A stretch of 64,000 nucleotides of DNA from Cercophora sp. LCS_1 (Eukaryota > Ascomycota > Sordariomycetes > Sordariales > Lasiosphaeriaceae), in NCBI GenBank assembly GCA_036250225.1, contig JAPZLL010000020.1:434001-498000 (forward strand), given 5' to 3'. A program made the position numbers and the translations under genes. Below are positions 53,393 to 64,000 of this stretch, piece by piece. Each line of letters starts with the position of its first letter. Positions within the stretch are counted from its first letter, which is position 1. The notes beneath the pieces were generated by a model. The model was not told the origin of the DNA and searched no databases. It was given only the letters and a program-made list of their open reading frames with translations.

Positions 53393-54867
53393 CTATCCTT
53401 TCGCCAAGTCGGGGTTGTTCGCTCCGAGAAAGACGACCAACACGGCTGCGAATCTGCGGGAGAGATATCAAGGGTTAATGAGGGCGACACCAAATATGTT
53501 GATCTTTCGTTTTGCAGATGGACTAGAAACTCACGCTGCTGTGGCCGCAAAGATCTCGGGAAGGGTCGCCATGGTGAAGATGTTCATGGTGACGGAAAAG
53601 AGACCTGTCAAGCCTGCGATAATGTTGAGCCTCTTTTTCATGTCTTCGACGCTGTTCAAAAGCATCATGGCGGCAATGGGGAGCATGCAAGCAATGAGCA
53701 CCGTCAGCGATCGTGTAAACGACTCGATCCGCCTATGGGAATACGCCACAATCGGTGCGTCGGCCGGTATCACGTCGGCGCTGTTGAGCGGCAATACGTT
53801 GCTGTTGCTGTTGTTGTCCCCGCTCCCCTTTCTCTAAATCAATGGACTTGTGTTAGTTAGGTACCAGCTATTGATTATCATGCCTGGGCATGGATGGATG
53901 GATGGATGTGTTCAGGTCAGAGCTGAGCCATACCAAAGACTGACAGCTGCGAAAGGCGTGCTTCTGCCGTGCGGTCTGGCATAAACATGCATTTTACCGC
54001 TCTCAGCCATGAGGGAAAGGCTCGGCCCTATGTTTACCGCTGTCAACGAAAGGCACAAGGAGGAGGAGGAGGAGGAGGAGGAGGAGCCGGACTGGAGGTC
54101 ATTAGGGGGTGACCACAAGTCTCTCTCACATGTATGTGTCTGCCCAGTAACCAATGGTATACATCAACGATGGTATACGTCAGGAAGGATGTGAAGCCAT
54201 CCGTCGTCGAATTCTCAAACGTCAGCAGGTCTTTTTCCATTTCGGCGCACTTGTCGTCCCACGTTTGCCAATCGGGGCTGAGGATGGTGATGTTCCCCAA
54301 AGTGTCCCGTTCCATCCACTCCCTCAAGTCCTTTAGTAGCTTTTTATGGGGTTTTCGGAGACTGAGAGCCTTTTTCTGCAGGTACAGCGCGTGGTCTGTT
54401 GTTGATTCAGTTCATCCTCGTCAGCCATCTGCGGGTGTTGACCCGACTCTCGAGAGGCTCGTGGCATCCCATGCGTAGCAAGACACAGCAAAGGAAGTCA
54501 ACGGACAGTATTGCGGCATGATTTCCCGCAGCCTCATGACGATTTCATAGTGCTCTCGCTCTGGCGACCCTTCCTCGGTGAAACGGGACTTGAACAGTGT
54601 CACCCAAGACAGGGCGTATTGTTGGCGGTAGGCGTCAGGGGACTCCCTGTCGTCGGCTCGCACGTCTTCTAGCCGTCGCTCCAATGCTGTAATTTCAGCC
54701 TGGTAGTAGAGAATCAACTCGGTGAACAAAGACCCGAACCGTCGGAAGATGCCGAGCTGCGGGTGGGCGCTCATGTGTTCAGCCAGGCGGTCATATCCGC
54801 GACCCAACCCTGGAACTTCCGGGAGCTCAATGTAATCAGGCTGCGGCTCTGTTTTGGATGGCTCCAT
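53393..54867 (-). CDS. DUF6594 membrane protein
   Basis: Exons 54507-54867, 54130-54395, 53535-53833 and 53393-53453 give 328 residues. The N-terminal part (GYDRLAEHMSAHPQLGIFRRFGSLFTELILYYQAEITALERRLEDV) and the C-terminal helices (SLTVLIACMLPIAAMMLLNSV, LFSVTMNIFTMATLPEIFAATAAFAAVLVVFLG) are the hallmarks of the fungal DUF6594 family, with three predicted membrane segments. The role of the family is unknown; it is often found near HET and NLR genes. The 296-base third-exon-upstream intron contains a GAG trinucleotide run. The donor at 54506 (GTCCGT) is weak, but its join restores the frame and the IMPQY..ALYLQ block. Confidence 0.82.
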
Positions 54868-56106
54868 GTTGGTGTTGGCGTTGAGGTGGGCTGTGCAAAG
54901 GCAGCGCGGTTGATGGAGAATCACTCAAGTCTTATACGATGTTGCGAATCTGCCCAGGTTCTACCCCTATTAGTTCCAATAGGCCAGCACTCGGCTTCGT
55001 GATTTGAATTTGCAGACAAGACACACCTGTCAAGTGGCTACTATGCACAGTGCGCCCGGCATAAGAGGCTGGAGGCATACCTCACGGCTCGCCTGGGCAG
55101 GACGGGCGGCATCCACGACCCGCGTTCCGCATGGGAGACTTAAGACGGACACTGGGCGCATGTGCTGCCTTTTCGGATGCAGGCGGATGGCAGTCTGATA
55201 GGTTGCCTGGCGCAGACACATTTGAATCCGCTGCATGGCCGTCACAATCGCGCTCTTGCTTATGCGGCGCTTGGCGTGCATGGAGGCGGTGCTGCTGGAG
55301 GGTCGCAACTGCACAACCGGTCCAGGATGAATTTGTCGAGTGTTCTCATTGACCGAGATTGTTGCAAAACCTCGGCGGTCGAAATGGACGGGAGGTTCTT
55401 CACTCACATAGCAGTTCCTCCAACCTAGGCTGAGAATTGGCTGGGCTGAGTGAGTCCCATTCCCGACAGGCCTTTGAGAGCTCACCTCAGCATTGTCGGC
55501 ATTTGGTTCCGAGGTAGGTATTGTGGGTTAGGTAGGTACTTGGGTAGTATTACGAGGCGGCAGCAACAGCAACCATGACGGTACAATACATTGTGGAAGA
55601 AAGAAGAAAGAAGAAAGAAGAAAGAAGAAAGAAGAAAGAAGAAAGAAGAAAGAAGAAAGAAGAAAGAAGAAAGAAGAAAGAAAAAAGAAGAAAGAAGAAA
55701 GAAGAAAGAGAACAGGTGGAAGCTTTGCTCAAAAAATGTACGTACATGACTGGTCACAATCAAGATCCCAATATTGGCCCAAGGTTGCTTGAATGTGGGG
55801 TACTGCAGTAACAGATGTCATCTGCCATTGAACTCGGTACCTGTCGAGTTGCACCTTCCCTGAGATTCATGAGGGACTTTCCCCATCACAATTTTTGTCA
55901 CACCATCAGCCATGCGACTTTCACTTGCATTATCAAACCCACAAATTACAAGCAACTCAGCTTCCCTCAGAATGTCTCAAAACAAGTATATAAAAAAAAG
56001 AGCCAAAAAAAAAAACACCCTACGCCTCTCCTTAGGTACGAAACCCAATCCGAGTCCCAGACAGTACCAACACGCCTCGCTGATGCCAAACAACACCACT
56101 AATGCA
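54868..56106. other. Intergenic with microsatellite
   Basis: A period-7 purine repeat is listed separately. The stretch 55020-55490 has a 151-codon minus frame without motif. The part near 55980-56100 is A-rich 3' flank of the xylanase gene. I see no gene. Confidence 0.35.
55595..55709. repeat. Period-7 purine microsatellite (GAAGAAA)n
   Basis: About 16 nearly perfect copies of GAAGAAA, with one interrupted unit near 55680-55686. All purine on the plus strand. Confidence 0.95.
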
Positions 56107-57526
56107 TCAAATCATCAAGACAACCCCCAACAAAAACGACGCCACCAGCCCTCCCACGCCCGCCAAGATCCCCCTCTCAGCACCACTCCTCAACGCCTCC
56201 AGCGCCTTTGAATCCGAAGTGGCCGTCGCGCCAACCAACCGTCCCGTCGCAGTCCCTGTCCCCGTTGCCGCAGCCGCCAAAAACCTCGCAACAGCCGTAT
56301 ACGCCGGCTTCTTGGTATAATTGGCCGTCCACAAACACGCATCGCCCAGTCCCGGAAACGTGCTCGGAATCCAGCTATACCGATCCGTAAACTGCCACAG
56401 CGTGATCCCCACACACCGCGGCACAGCCAAACAAGCCGCCACCACATCGACATAGTGCTCCGCCTGCCTCTGGACAGAACTCGCATTCGCCGGCAGCGAC
56501 AAGTGCGCGATATCCAGCTCGGTAAAGGACACGTCCAGCCCCAAGCTCGTGAACCGTTCCTGTGTCGCGATCAAGGACGTCCGGTTGGGCGTCTGTCCCA
56601 CGCGGAAATGCGCTTGGAAACCGACGCCGTGGATGGGCACACCGGCTGCTTGGATCAGACGCACGATGCGCACGGCGCCTTCGAGTTTGGGCGGCGAGGT
56701 CTCGAGGTTGAAATCGTTGTAGTAGAGCTTGGCGGCAGGGTCGGCGGCGGACGCGGCGGCGAACGAGATGGGGAGGTAGGTTGTTCCGAGGGTGCGGAAG
56801 AAGACGGATTCGCGAAAGGTGCCGTTGTCGTTGAGGGCTTCGTTTACCACGTCCCAGGCGTAGCACCGGCCGCGGTAGTGGGTCATGACGTTCGTGATGT
56901 GGGTGACGATTACGGCGGTGAGGGTTTCGGGGGTCCAGGTGCCATTTTGGACTGGGGTTGTTAGCGAAAGAAGAGGGAGGAAGAGGAGTAGGGAAGGAAG
57001 GGGAGTTTACCGAATGTAGGGAGCTGGGAGTCTGGGAATCGTTGTTAGTGACGAGTCTGGGGGGTCTGAGAGGGGTACAATAATTAGGTACGTACGCCAT
57101 GTTAATGTGTGGCCTGTGGAATGTCAGTTGATTGCTTCAAAGGCAGAAGGGGTCCCGGGTCGCTCCTTTCCCCCAATTGATATACTCACATCGAAACATC
57201 TGGCCATTCTCCTGCGCCAACGCCATCACGGCATCCGGATCGGTAAAGTCGAAATTCCCCTGGGTGGCCTGGATCTCCTCCCACTTTTGGCTGTTTTCCG
57301 GCACATACAAGCCAAACTCGTTCCTGTTCCGTGCAATCGCCATGTACGCGCTGTCGTTGAAGTTATTGACTTCGATTGCCGTCCCGAAGAACAGCTTGCC
57401 CGCTGCCACCATGAGCGAGTGCAGACCCTGTGTCGTCGGATCGGCATTCCCCTGGGCGGACACAAGACCCCGGCTGCCAGCGCTGACCAGCAGGCCGGAG
57501 AGGATTAGGAGGTTGCGTAGTGCCAT
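56107..57526 (-). CDS. GH10 endo-1,4-beta-xylanase, secreted, possible GPI anchor
   Basis: Exons 57190-57526, 57096-57113, 57011-57031 and 56107-56951 give 406 residues. A signal peptide (MALRNLLILSGLLVSAGSRG) precedes the GH10 barrel: ENSQKWEEIQATQGNFDF, HTLTWHSQLPTF (built from two tiny exons of 18 and 21 bases), AWDVVNEALNDNGTF with the acid/base Glu, HGVGFQAHF, and SFTELDIAHL with the nucleophile Glu. ITLWQFTDRYSWIP is the usual end block. It hydrolyses xylan in plant cell walls. After the barrel comes a hydrophobic tail (GILAGVGGLVASFLLGVVLMI) behind small residues, as in GPI-anchored proteins, and no CBM1. Both catalytic residues are present. Confidence 0.94.
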
Positions 57527-58490
57527 TTTACCGACCAAAAAAAGAAAAAAAAGAAAAAAAGAAAAGAAAAGAAAAGAAACAGAAAGGGAGAGGGGAGGAA
57601 GAAAAGGAAGAAAAGGAAAACCCTTCTAGAAGGAAAACACGCAAACACTAGGTGAGCTAATCGGGGAGAAGAACCCACCATATATATCATCCCACCCTTG
57701 GTTCAAAACATAGCAAAAGCAAGTCTTGGCGGCCTCCCGAGTTTCCGGTTCCTCGACGGAACTTTTTTTTTACCGCCTCTGCGTGGTGCGCATGGCATGA
57801 TCGTCGTTAGGCTGTCGATCATGTCGGTTTCAAGCGAGGGCCAGGATGGCTGTGTGAAACCATGCTAGTGGATGCGCACGTTCAGGTGAGTTCATGCAAA
57901 CACTTGTCACTTGGTAAAATTGGGAATCGTGTTTTTTTTTACTGCTCAAAGGGAGAACTGAGGAATGAATCTCTTGCATCCCTGACCCTGTCGCAACTGG
58001 CGATCCCAAAATTAGCCGCGGGAATATGTCCGAAACCGGGTTTCCGGTACCATTCCGACAGAGAAGATCGCGGGGAAAGGGAAACGGAGATCGAACGCTG
58101 CGCAAAGGGTTTTATCCCCCGAGAGGGAAATAGAGAGAGAGAACAGCGATGATGATTGATGGTGGGTGGTTGTTGGGATGGTGGGCTTGGCGCTGCTGCT
58201 GAGACACTTGAGACATTGCGGGGGGAGGATATTTTTGGCGTGCAACACTTGATTTCGGTCCCTCGCTATCGAGCCAGCGGTTTCTGAGCAGTGAAAGGTA
58301 GACGGAGGAAAGCCCAGAACGAGTGTGGTTCACTGATGAACTCTCCATCTGAACAACAAGGGCATCTTTAACCAACCAAATTCCACAAATCCCATTACCG
58401 TACTTTTAATAGATTGCAATAAATACAAACCCAGCAATGCACGCTCCAACTCCAACCATGATTCAAACCAAATCCTGTCCACAGGGTCCC
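57527..58490. other. Xylanase promoter and MFS 3' flank
   Basis: The stretch 57535-57620 is a purine tract (AAAGAAAAG-like) directly upstream of the xylanase start, a common fungal leader. I see no gene and no clear regulator site that I would claim. Confidence 0.4.
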
Positions 58491-60510
58491 TTACACCGCC
58501 GAAATGGTCCTCACCAAATTCAAGTTCCCACCCTCCGCAGCCGATGGCGTCATCTCGGCGTGGATCGTCTGGCTAAACTTGCTCGCAGCCCGAATCCTGG
58601 GGCCAAACGCAATAAAAACAAACGGCACCAGCCCAAGAATTCCACTGATGATAGCCAGCACCGTAAACGACCACGAAACCCCCAGGGTCTCGAGCATCCT
58701 GTCGGTCGAAAGCGGGATTAAAGCACCCACAATACTGCGCGTGGTGGCTGAAGCTGCGAGTGCTGATGCTGCGTAGATGTCGTATGCGTCTGCGATGTAC
58801 TACAACCAGTCAGACGTCACATATGAGGATGGTACGGGGGACCTACGTTGATCATGGCAACAAAGAGCATCTGGTACGCCAGTCCGTACGGTACCAGTGC
58901 CAGCATGGGAACAGCCCAGTGCGTGCTGGGGGACGAAGCCCAGCCAAGCCAGAGGAGGGACGCCACGAATGGTGGTCCAGCCGCGCAAGCAATAGGAAGT
59001 CTGAGATACTCGGGTCTCCGCTTGGGATGCTTGTCGGCGATACGGGGAGCAATGGTGTCGTACCAAAGAGCGACGATACACCCGACGATATTTCCAAATC
59101 CCACTGTCCCATCGTCAGCAACTCCTCACTGCTTCAGGTCACCAGTTGACGTACTGATACTAAACAAAACGCCACACATCCCGGGACTGAAGCCATAGAT
59201 CCCATCAACTCCAAAGATGAAGGGAAAGATCTTGACAATCCTGTGTCCCTGTTAGCAGCGCTCGAAGCGCCAGAAGAACGAAACTCACATGTAAAAGATG
59301 GCGTACACAAACGCAATATAAACACACGTCAGACTGAGAATCATCTCACGGCAAAGAAGTCGCAGAGGCCTTGACAACGTATGCGTCTTCATAATTCATC
59401 AGTTCCCGACTTTCAACCACACAAGCGGACACAAACTCACCAACGAGACCAACAAACTTCCCCTATTCAAATCCCCCGGCGCAACATACTGCGTCATCCC
59501 CACCGCTTTATTCAGCTTTTGCGCCCTTGTCCTCAACAGCTTGAGCGCCAACGTCTCAGGGAGGGTAAACACCGCCCCAAACGACGCAACCGCGATAATC
59601 AACGCGATCCTTATGTTCTCATCAGCCATCCACTCCCAGCCAAACTCACCAGCGACATCACCAAAGCCCAAGACCAAGGAAGAAAATAGAGACGACATAC
59701 CAAAACGTCCACCTCCACCCCAAAGGACTCACAAACCCCGCAATAACCGGCGCAGAAAGCGGCCCCACAACCGTACTCGCGCTCCAAACAATCATGACCC
59801 TACCTCTCACCGCCTCATCGTCAAACATATCCGCAATCACACCCCCGACGATGCTCAGCGGCGGTGCTCCAAACGTTCCGGTCAGAAACCTGAAAAACAA
59901 AAAGGCCTGCCACGTCGGCGCGACCGCCGTGGCCAGCGTCGACAGGGTAAACGCGACAAAGCCCCAAAACAGGATCGGCTTGCGTCCGTAATGCTCGCTC
60001 AGGGGCGCAAAGATGAGCGGGCCGAACATGAACCCGATCAAGTACACAGACGCCGCCAGGACCGACTGTGGACCGTCTGACGGAAGGTGAAAGGCAGCTT
60101 GGAGAAAGGGGTACGTGTTTGAGGTGAGGGTTGAGCCCATGGTTGAGTTGATGCAGAGGATGACGCCGGTGAGGACTGTCATTGTTTTTCGAGACTGTTG
60201 CGTGTGCGTGTGTGTGTGTGTGCCTCTGTCAGTCATGCCGGTGATAAGACGCCGATATGTGTGTGATACGAGAGACGAGGATGAGTGAAGGCGGGGGGTG
60301 GGGAAGAGACTCTCTCACCTTGCTCCATGTGTGCGGGTTCGCGGGGTCGTTGGGTGCAAACGACACCAGCGTGAGTGGGTCTACGTCAGTTGGGGATGTC
60401 GGGTCTGAGGATGAAGAGGAACTGCCGCTGTCGGTGAGGGTGTTTTGGCTCTGGCTACGGACCGACAAGGTCGGGTTGGTCTTTTCGGGGTCATCGTCGC
60501 GGGGAGCCAT
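58491..60510 (-). CDS. MFS transporter, DHA1-type
   Basis: Seven exons, 60319-60510, 59701-60194, 59441-59609, 59289-59386, 59155-59240, 58847-59103 and 58491-58799, give 534 residues. The cytosolic, Ser-rich N-terminus ends FAPNDPANPHTWSK, which precedes the first helix in this family. Twelve helices follow; motif A is GPLIFAPLSEHYGRKPILF, and GTFGAPPLSIVGGVIADMF, LGWRWTFW and LPETLALKLLR are typical of the drug:H+ antiporter-1 group (polyamine and drug exporters). The GT/AC dinucleotide tract at about 60208-60222 is inside the first intron. Substrate cannot be told from sequence. It is next to the xylanase, same strand. Confidence 0.9.
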
Positions 60511-62164
60511 GATGTTCTGTCTCTCGCGGGGTTGGTGTTGTGTGTGTGTGTGTGGCTTGGAGGTAAAAGACGGGGAGAGAGCAAAGCGGAAATGCTTTCC
60601 CGGAACCTTTTGCAGATTATTTTTTTGCTGGTTGGAGAAAAGGGACCAAGGTAGCTTGAGGTGCTCTTAACCTTGGTTAGATAGAGAGAGAGAGAGAGAG
60701 AGAGGGAAGAGGGGCATCAATCTAGTGGATGGGAAAGCCTAAAATCGTAGCGTCATGTGCCCCCTTTTACGAGGACTTTGATGGCTGACCGTGGGCAAAC
60801 TGCTGAGTCGACAGCCATGGTGGCCCGTCGGCGTTGGCATCCTTCGTATGTATTAGTGGGACGGTCCACGGTCCAACAACCGGGCCACAGCCGAACCCAG
60901 CATGAGAGAAGAATCGACGGCGAACGCGCAGCAAACCGTCATCGATGAGCTAATACCTTGGGCCGCCTTGGTGGGTCGGTTCCGACCACGGCCGGCAATG
61001 CGTTGCCCCCCCGGCAGCCGGGTCCGATGCGTCTCCGGTAAAGGGGCCGCTAATGCGGGATCCACGATGCTCAACCGGCGGTCGGGATCGGATTCCAGGG
61101 GTTTGTCAAAACAGATATCGATCATGGGGCTTGAGATGGGAGTTTCTACTTCCAGAACAACCACAGAGGCGGAATGCCTGGTTCTGGTGTGTCGACTCAT
61201 CCGCGGCGTTGCCCCTGAATCAATCTGCATCTAAAAGAACGCTATGTAACTGACTTGGCGTTCCGCTAGATATTCCGTCAGCTGCCGTCCGAGTTGCACA
61301 ACGCTGATGGGCCTCTCACACACTTTCCCCGACCTGTTTGTTGGCTCGAATAGATAGGCCTTTCCCCATTGTATGCCCGAGGCGCGCACGCTGCCCGACT
61401 CAAGCATGGCCTTGAACGATCGGTATCGCGACAAACGGTTACGGATCGGAGGCGTTGAAGGCGCACGTTGAACCCGGCGCACCGGCACGGCACTGGTACC
61501 CAGGGGGGTCTGTGGACGAGGCGGTGAGGTGATTCGTAACGCGGCCCCTGGTCTCCAAATTCAACAAATCCAAGGCGTCACCTGATGCTCCTAAGAACAT
61601 GTCCACGGACGCCCTTTGCGAGATCTAGTCCGCCCCAACCGGTATCGGGATCCACACCCTGTCGCCCAGTTCACGGCCCGCATCCCGGCCACCACCCGAT
61701 TGGCCCCTCGCGGCTAACATCACCATCCGTCCTGGGCTTCGGCCTACCTCGAGCCGAGGTCCTGGTTTGACGAAACGCGGAGTCAGCACAGTCATTCCAC
61801 ATCGAGATCTCTCGCTCCCCACACCAAGATCAGAGCTGTTGGAAATGTTCGCTTTCCTGAATTCAGAGGAGTGGTGTATCCAAAATAATGACAAAACATG
61901 CGAATCGAGGTATCAGGATCCGTTCAACGCCGAAGAAGGTATCCCATCTCAACCCAACCTCCCCAAGAGATCCTCCAAACGCCAAGAAGCATACTATGAT
62001 CGTCGAACTCCCAGAGAGCCTCGCTATAGATGTACCCCGCTCGCTTGCTGCCCACAAAAACGCCACCTGCTGCTTCACGCCGTGGTGATGACGCCAAAAT
62101 GACACACAGAGACCTAAAAGACAAGTAGACTCGGACCAGAAAAGGAGCCGCGAGGAATCGTGAC
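60511..62164. other. Intergenic with (GA)n
   Basis: A GA dinucleotide run lies at 60683-60704. The remaining 1.5 kb has frames up to 125 codons on both strands with no motif or splice pattern. I see no gene. Confidence 0.35.
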
Positions 62165-63561
62165 CTAGGAGACCATATGGACGAGGCGCTCCCACATTCT
62201 CGTCGCAAGGTGTTTGAGGAGACCCACGACGCCGATCACGACAAAGATTTGAAGAAACTCGAAGCGATAACGAGTCCGGACCTCGGTTTCAACAAAGCCC
62301 TGCTGACCTTTCGCAACAATGGGACTGGGTGGGAATCGCCCGGTAGAGATGTACTGATCCATCAGAGCATCCTTCTCGTACCACCTCTCACGAAGCCACA
62401 CATCAAACTCTTCCTGGTTGTCCAGCGGAATATCGGCAACACGGAATCGTCTCCAGTAAAAGTTTACCGACTTGGGCGGCTGACCTCGGACGTATGTGCC
62501 GCCGAGGGTGAACAGTTCCTCGCCAAACTCGCCCCGTCTGTATAATCACGTTAGCTGACGCGCAGAGAGAAACGCCGAGACCATTTTGAACTCACCCGAC
62601 TCCTTCATATGCAACAGTGCAGTCGTAGACGTAGTCGACTGTCCCCTTGAGCTCCGTCAGGCAAAAGTAGATGCCCGTGCTTCGAGGCAGCAGGACATGC
62701 TCGGTATCCTTGACCCCAATCTTCTCAGCCCACTTTGTTGACTTGACCTTGCCGTTCCTCGACGCATTGGTGCCCTCGGGGAAGAGCAAAAGCCACATGG
62801 GGTCGAGATACTTGGATCCCGACGGAGTGGTATGCGCCGTCTTGAGCTTCCCAAGACGATGCGCCATCCGAGGCTGATCCACAGCCATTTTTCGAGACAT
62901 GAAGATGAACCCATAGAGCATCATTCCAGGCCCGAGAACCGGGATGTACTTGAGCGACTCTTTCAGGATGATGTACAAGTACCCGTGCATGCTCGGCGAG
63001 TTTGCATAGCCAACCCACCACAAGTACAGCCAGTCCGTGTAGATTTGGTGGTTTGCAATCATGATCAGGCGCTCCGGGAAAGCAAACTCGACTCGCCCGT
63101 CGCGCGTCTTCTTGATCTGATCGGCGACCGACGCATCGCCGCTGATTCGTATCGTTGTCGGGCTCCACCAGTGCGTGAGGGTCGTGATGAGCAGGCCAAA
63201 TGATTGTTTCGTCAGGGCCATCCAGCCATCGTATAAGTCGCGGCTGACCCAGTAAAGCGGCGCGCCGATTAGCTGCGTGATGTGGATGCTGCCAGGAAGC
63301 GAGCGTTAGCCAAGACACGGGGGGCGGAACATGGCGGGGGATGGGGGTGGTGACGTACGTGATGCAGCACGTCAAAAAGTAGACAATGGCCGACAGCCCT
63401 CTGAGCACCTGGATAAGCCGCCCATGCTTCTCTTTGCCAGAAGGATGGGCTGCCGCGGTTTTGGGAGCGCCGTTCAGCTTCGCGCTGGCGATGATCTCGG
63501 GTGCGGGGATGTCTGAAGGCGGCGCTTTGGCAGACACCCGGTTCCGCAGCTCGGTAGCCAT
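62165..63561 (-). CDS. Lysophospholipid acyltransferase, CST26/LCLAT type
   Basis: Exons 63359-63561, 62596-63288 and 62165-62537 give 422 residues. ATG 63561 (MATELRNRVSAKAPP) is chosen although the frame is open upstream to an ATG at 63882; that extra 107-residue stretch looks like leader sequence. A membrane helix near residues 57-70 is followed by the acyltransferase motifs: IANHQIYTDWLYLWWV (NHx4D form), a GPGMMLYGFIFMSRKM block, and LLLFPEGTNASRNGKV. The C-terminal helix is FLQIFVVIGVVGLL. The NHQIYTDW variant marks the LCLAT1/Cst26 branch, which remodels phosphatidylinositol and related lipids in the ER. All catalytic residues are present. Confidence 0.92.
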
Positions 63562-64000
63562 GGCAAAAGGTACCCGCAGCCGATAGGGGATTTTGTGCAA
63601 CGGTTTTGGTCGATGATGGATGTTCGAGACAAAAGAGGCGCGCAAGGTCGACGGCTCTCGATCGTGCGGAGATGGGGTTGAAAGCTTGTTGGACGTTCCA
63701 AGCAAGGCAGACTCGAGCTTAGGCAAGCCACCGGCAGGTTTGGCTCGAGGCAACCGATCAGGGCGTTGTTGAGGCGGGCAGGAGACGGCAGAGTGCGGGC
63801 GCGGCTGAGATAGCTGCAGCAACTCCGCAGTTGTGACAGCTGAACTTGACTCAGAACACGGGAGCGACGGAAACGTCAACAACGGCCCTTCAAGGAGCTT
63901 GAGACGTTGAGGTCATGGCCGGGGGAAGATGGAGGAAATGAGGGCCGCAACGAGAAGCCTCGGGATGTGCGGAGCACCGGTCGCGTGCGGTTGCATTTGC
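63562..64000. other. 5' flank of acyltransferase gene
   Basis: Open in the acyltransferase frame to 63882 but without domain features. No other gene is visible before the window edge. Confidence 0.4.

Noticed and set aside
55575..55811. Frame coding repeated RRKKEE
   Set aside because: It is the translation of the period-7 purine microsatellite and has no start context or homology.
63562..63882. Upstream in-frame extension of the acyltransferase
   Set aside because: Pro/Ser-rich sequence without targeting or domain features; the ATG at 63561 gives the family-like start.

Overview
The window is nuclear DNA of a filamentous ascomycete, most likely a sordariomycete. The evidence is: genes on both strands cut by short introns (mostly 44-190 bases) with GT..AG ends and CTAAC/CTGAC-like branch sites; an intron-bearing elongator tRNA-Met; and fungal-type families such as HET, HeLo-like NACHT-ankyrin, DUF6594, SYLF, Grr1 and fungal Na/K-type P-ATPase. 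I worked out exon boundaries by hand. In every multi-exon gene model the exon sum is a whole number of codons and the joined frames give continuous family motifs.

Left part (1-20 kb, accessory in character): a partial gene at the left edge; a GFA/CENP-V zinc enzyme; a 2188-residue NLR-type receptor (HeLo-like N-terminus, NACHT, ankyrin repeats); a small secreted protein divergent from it; a type IIC (Na+/K+-like) P-type ATPase. These are followed by a cluster of broken genes: a HET-like protein with an in-frame stop and a Sacsin-like ATPase that has lost its whole middle. Together with a third relic (a HET fragment near 48 kb), this suggests repeated decay of allorecognition or immunity genes.

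Middle part (20-47 kb, conserved core): Grr1 F-box/LRR, AIM18 chalcone-isomerase-like mitochondrial protein, a dithiol glutaredoxin, a membrane-anchored UBL/BAG protein, ribosomal protein L16 (uL13), a predicted pseudokinase, tRNA-Met(CAU), a SYLF lipid-binding protein, proteasome ATPase Rpt2, E2 enzyme Ubc1, succinyl-CoA ligase alpha and Elongator Elp3. Three genes serve ubiquitin/proteasome work (Grr1, Rpt2, Ubc1); Rpt2 and Ubc1 are divergent neighbours. LSC1 and ELP3 share a 447-base divergent promoter.

Right part (47-64 kb): a HET relic, gene-poor DNA with a 30-bp tandem repeat, a C2H2 protein, a DUF6594 membrane protein, a GH10 xylanase with a possible GPI tail, an MFS drug/H+ antiporter-type transporter, and a CST26-like lysophospholipid acyltransferase. 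The xylanase and the transporter lie side by side on the same strand but nothing else ties them into a cluster.

The observations most worth a second look are: the BAG/Snl1-like gene whose frame begins at GTG in a perfect start context with no ATG before the membrane anchor; the kinase-like protein lacking two metal-binding residues; the internally deleted Sacsin-like gene; the Rpt2 gene whose first coding exon is only the ATG, so that splicing builds the myristoylation signal; and the NLR/secreted-protein divergent pair.
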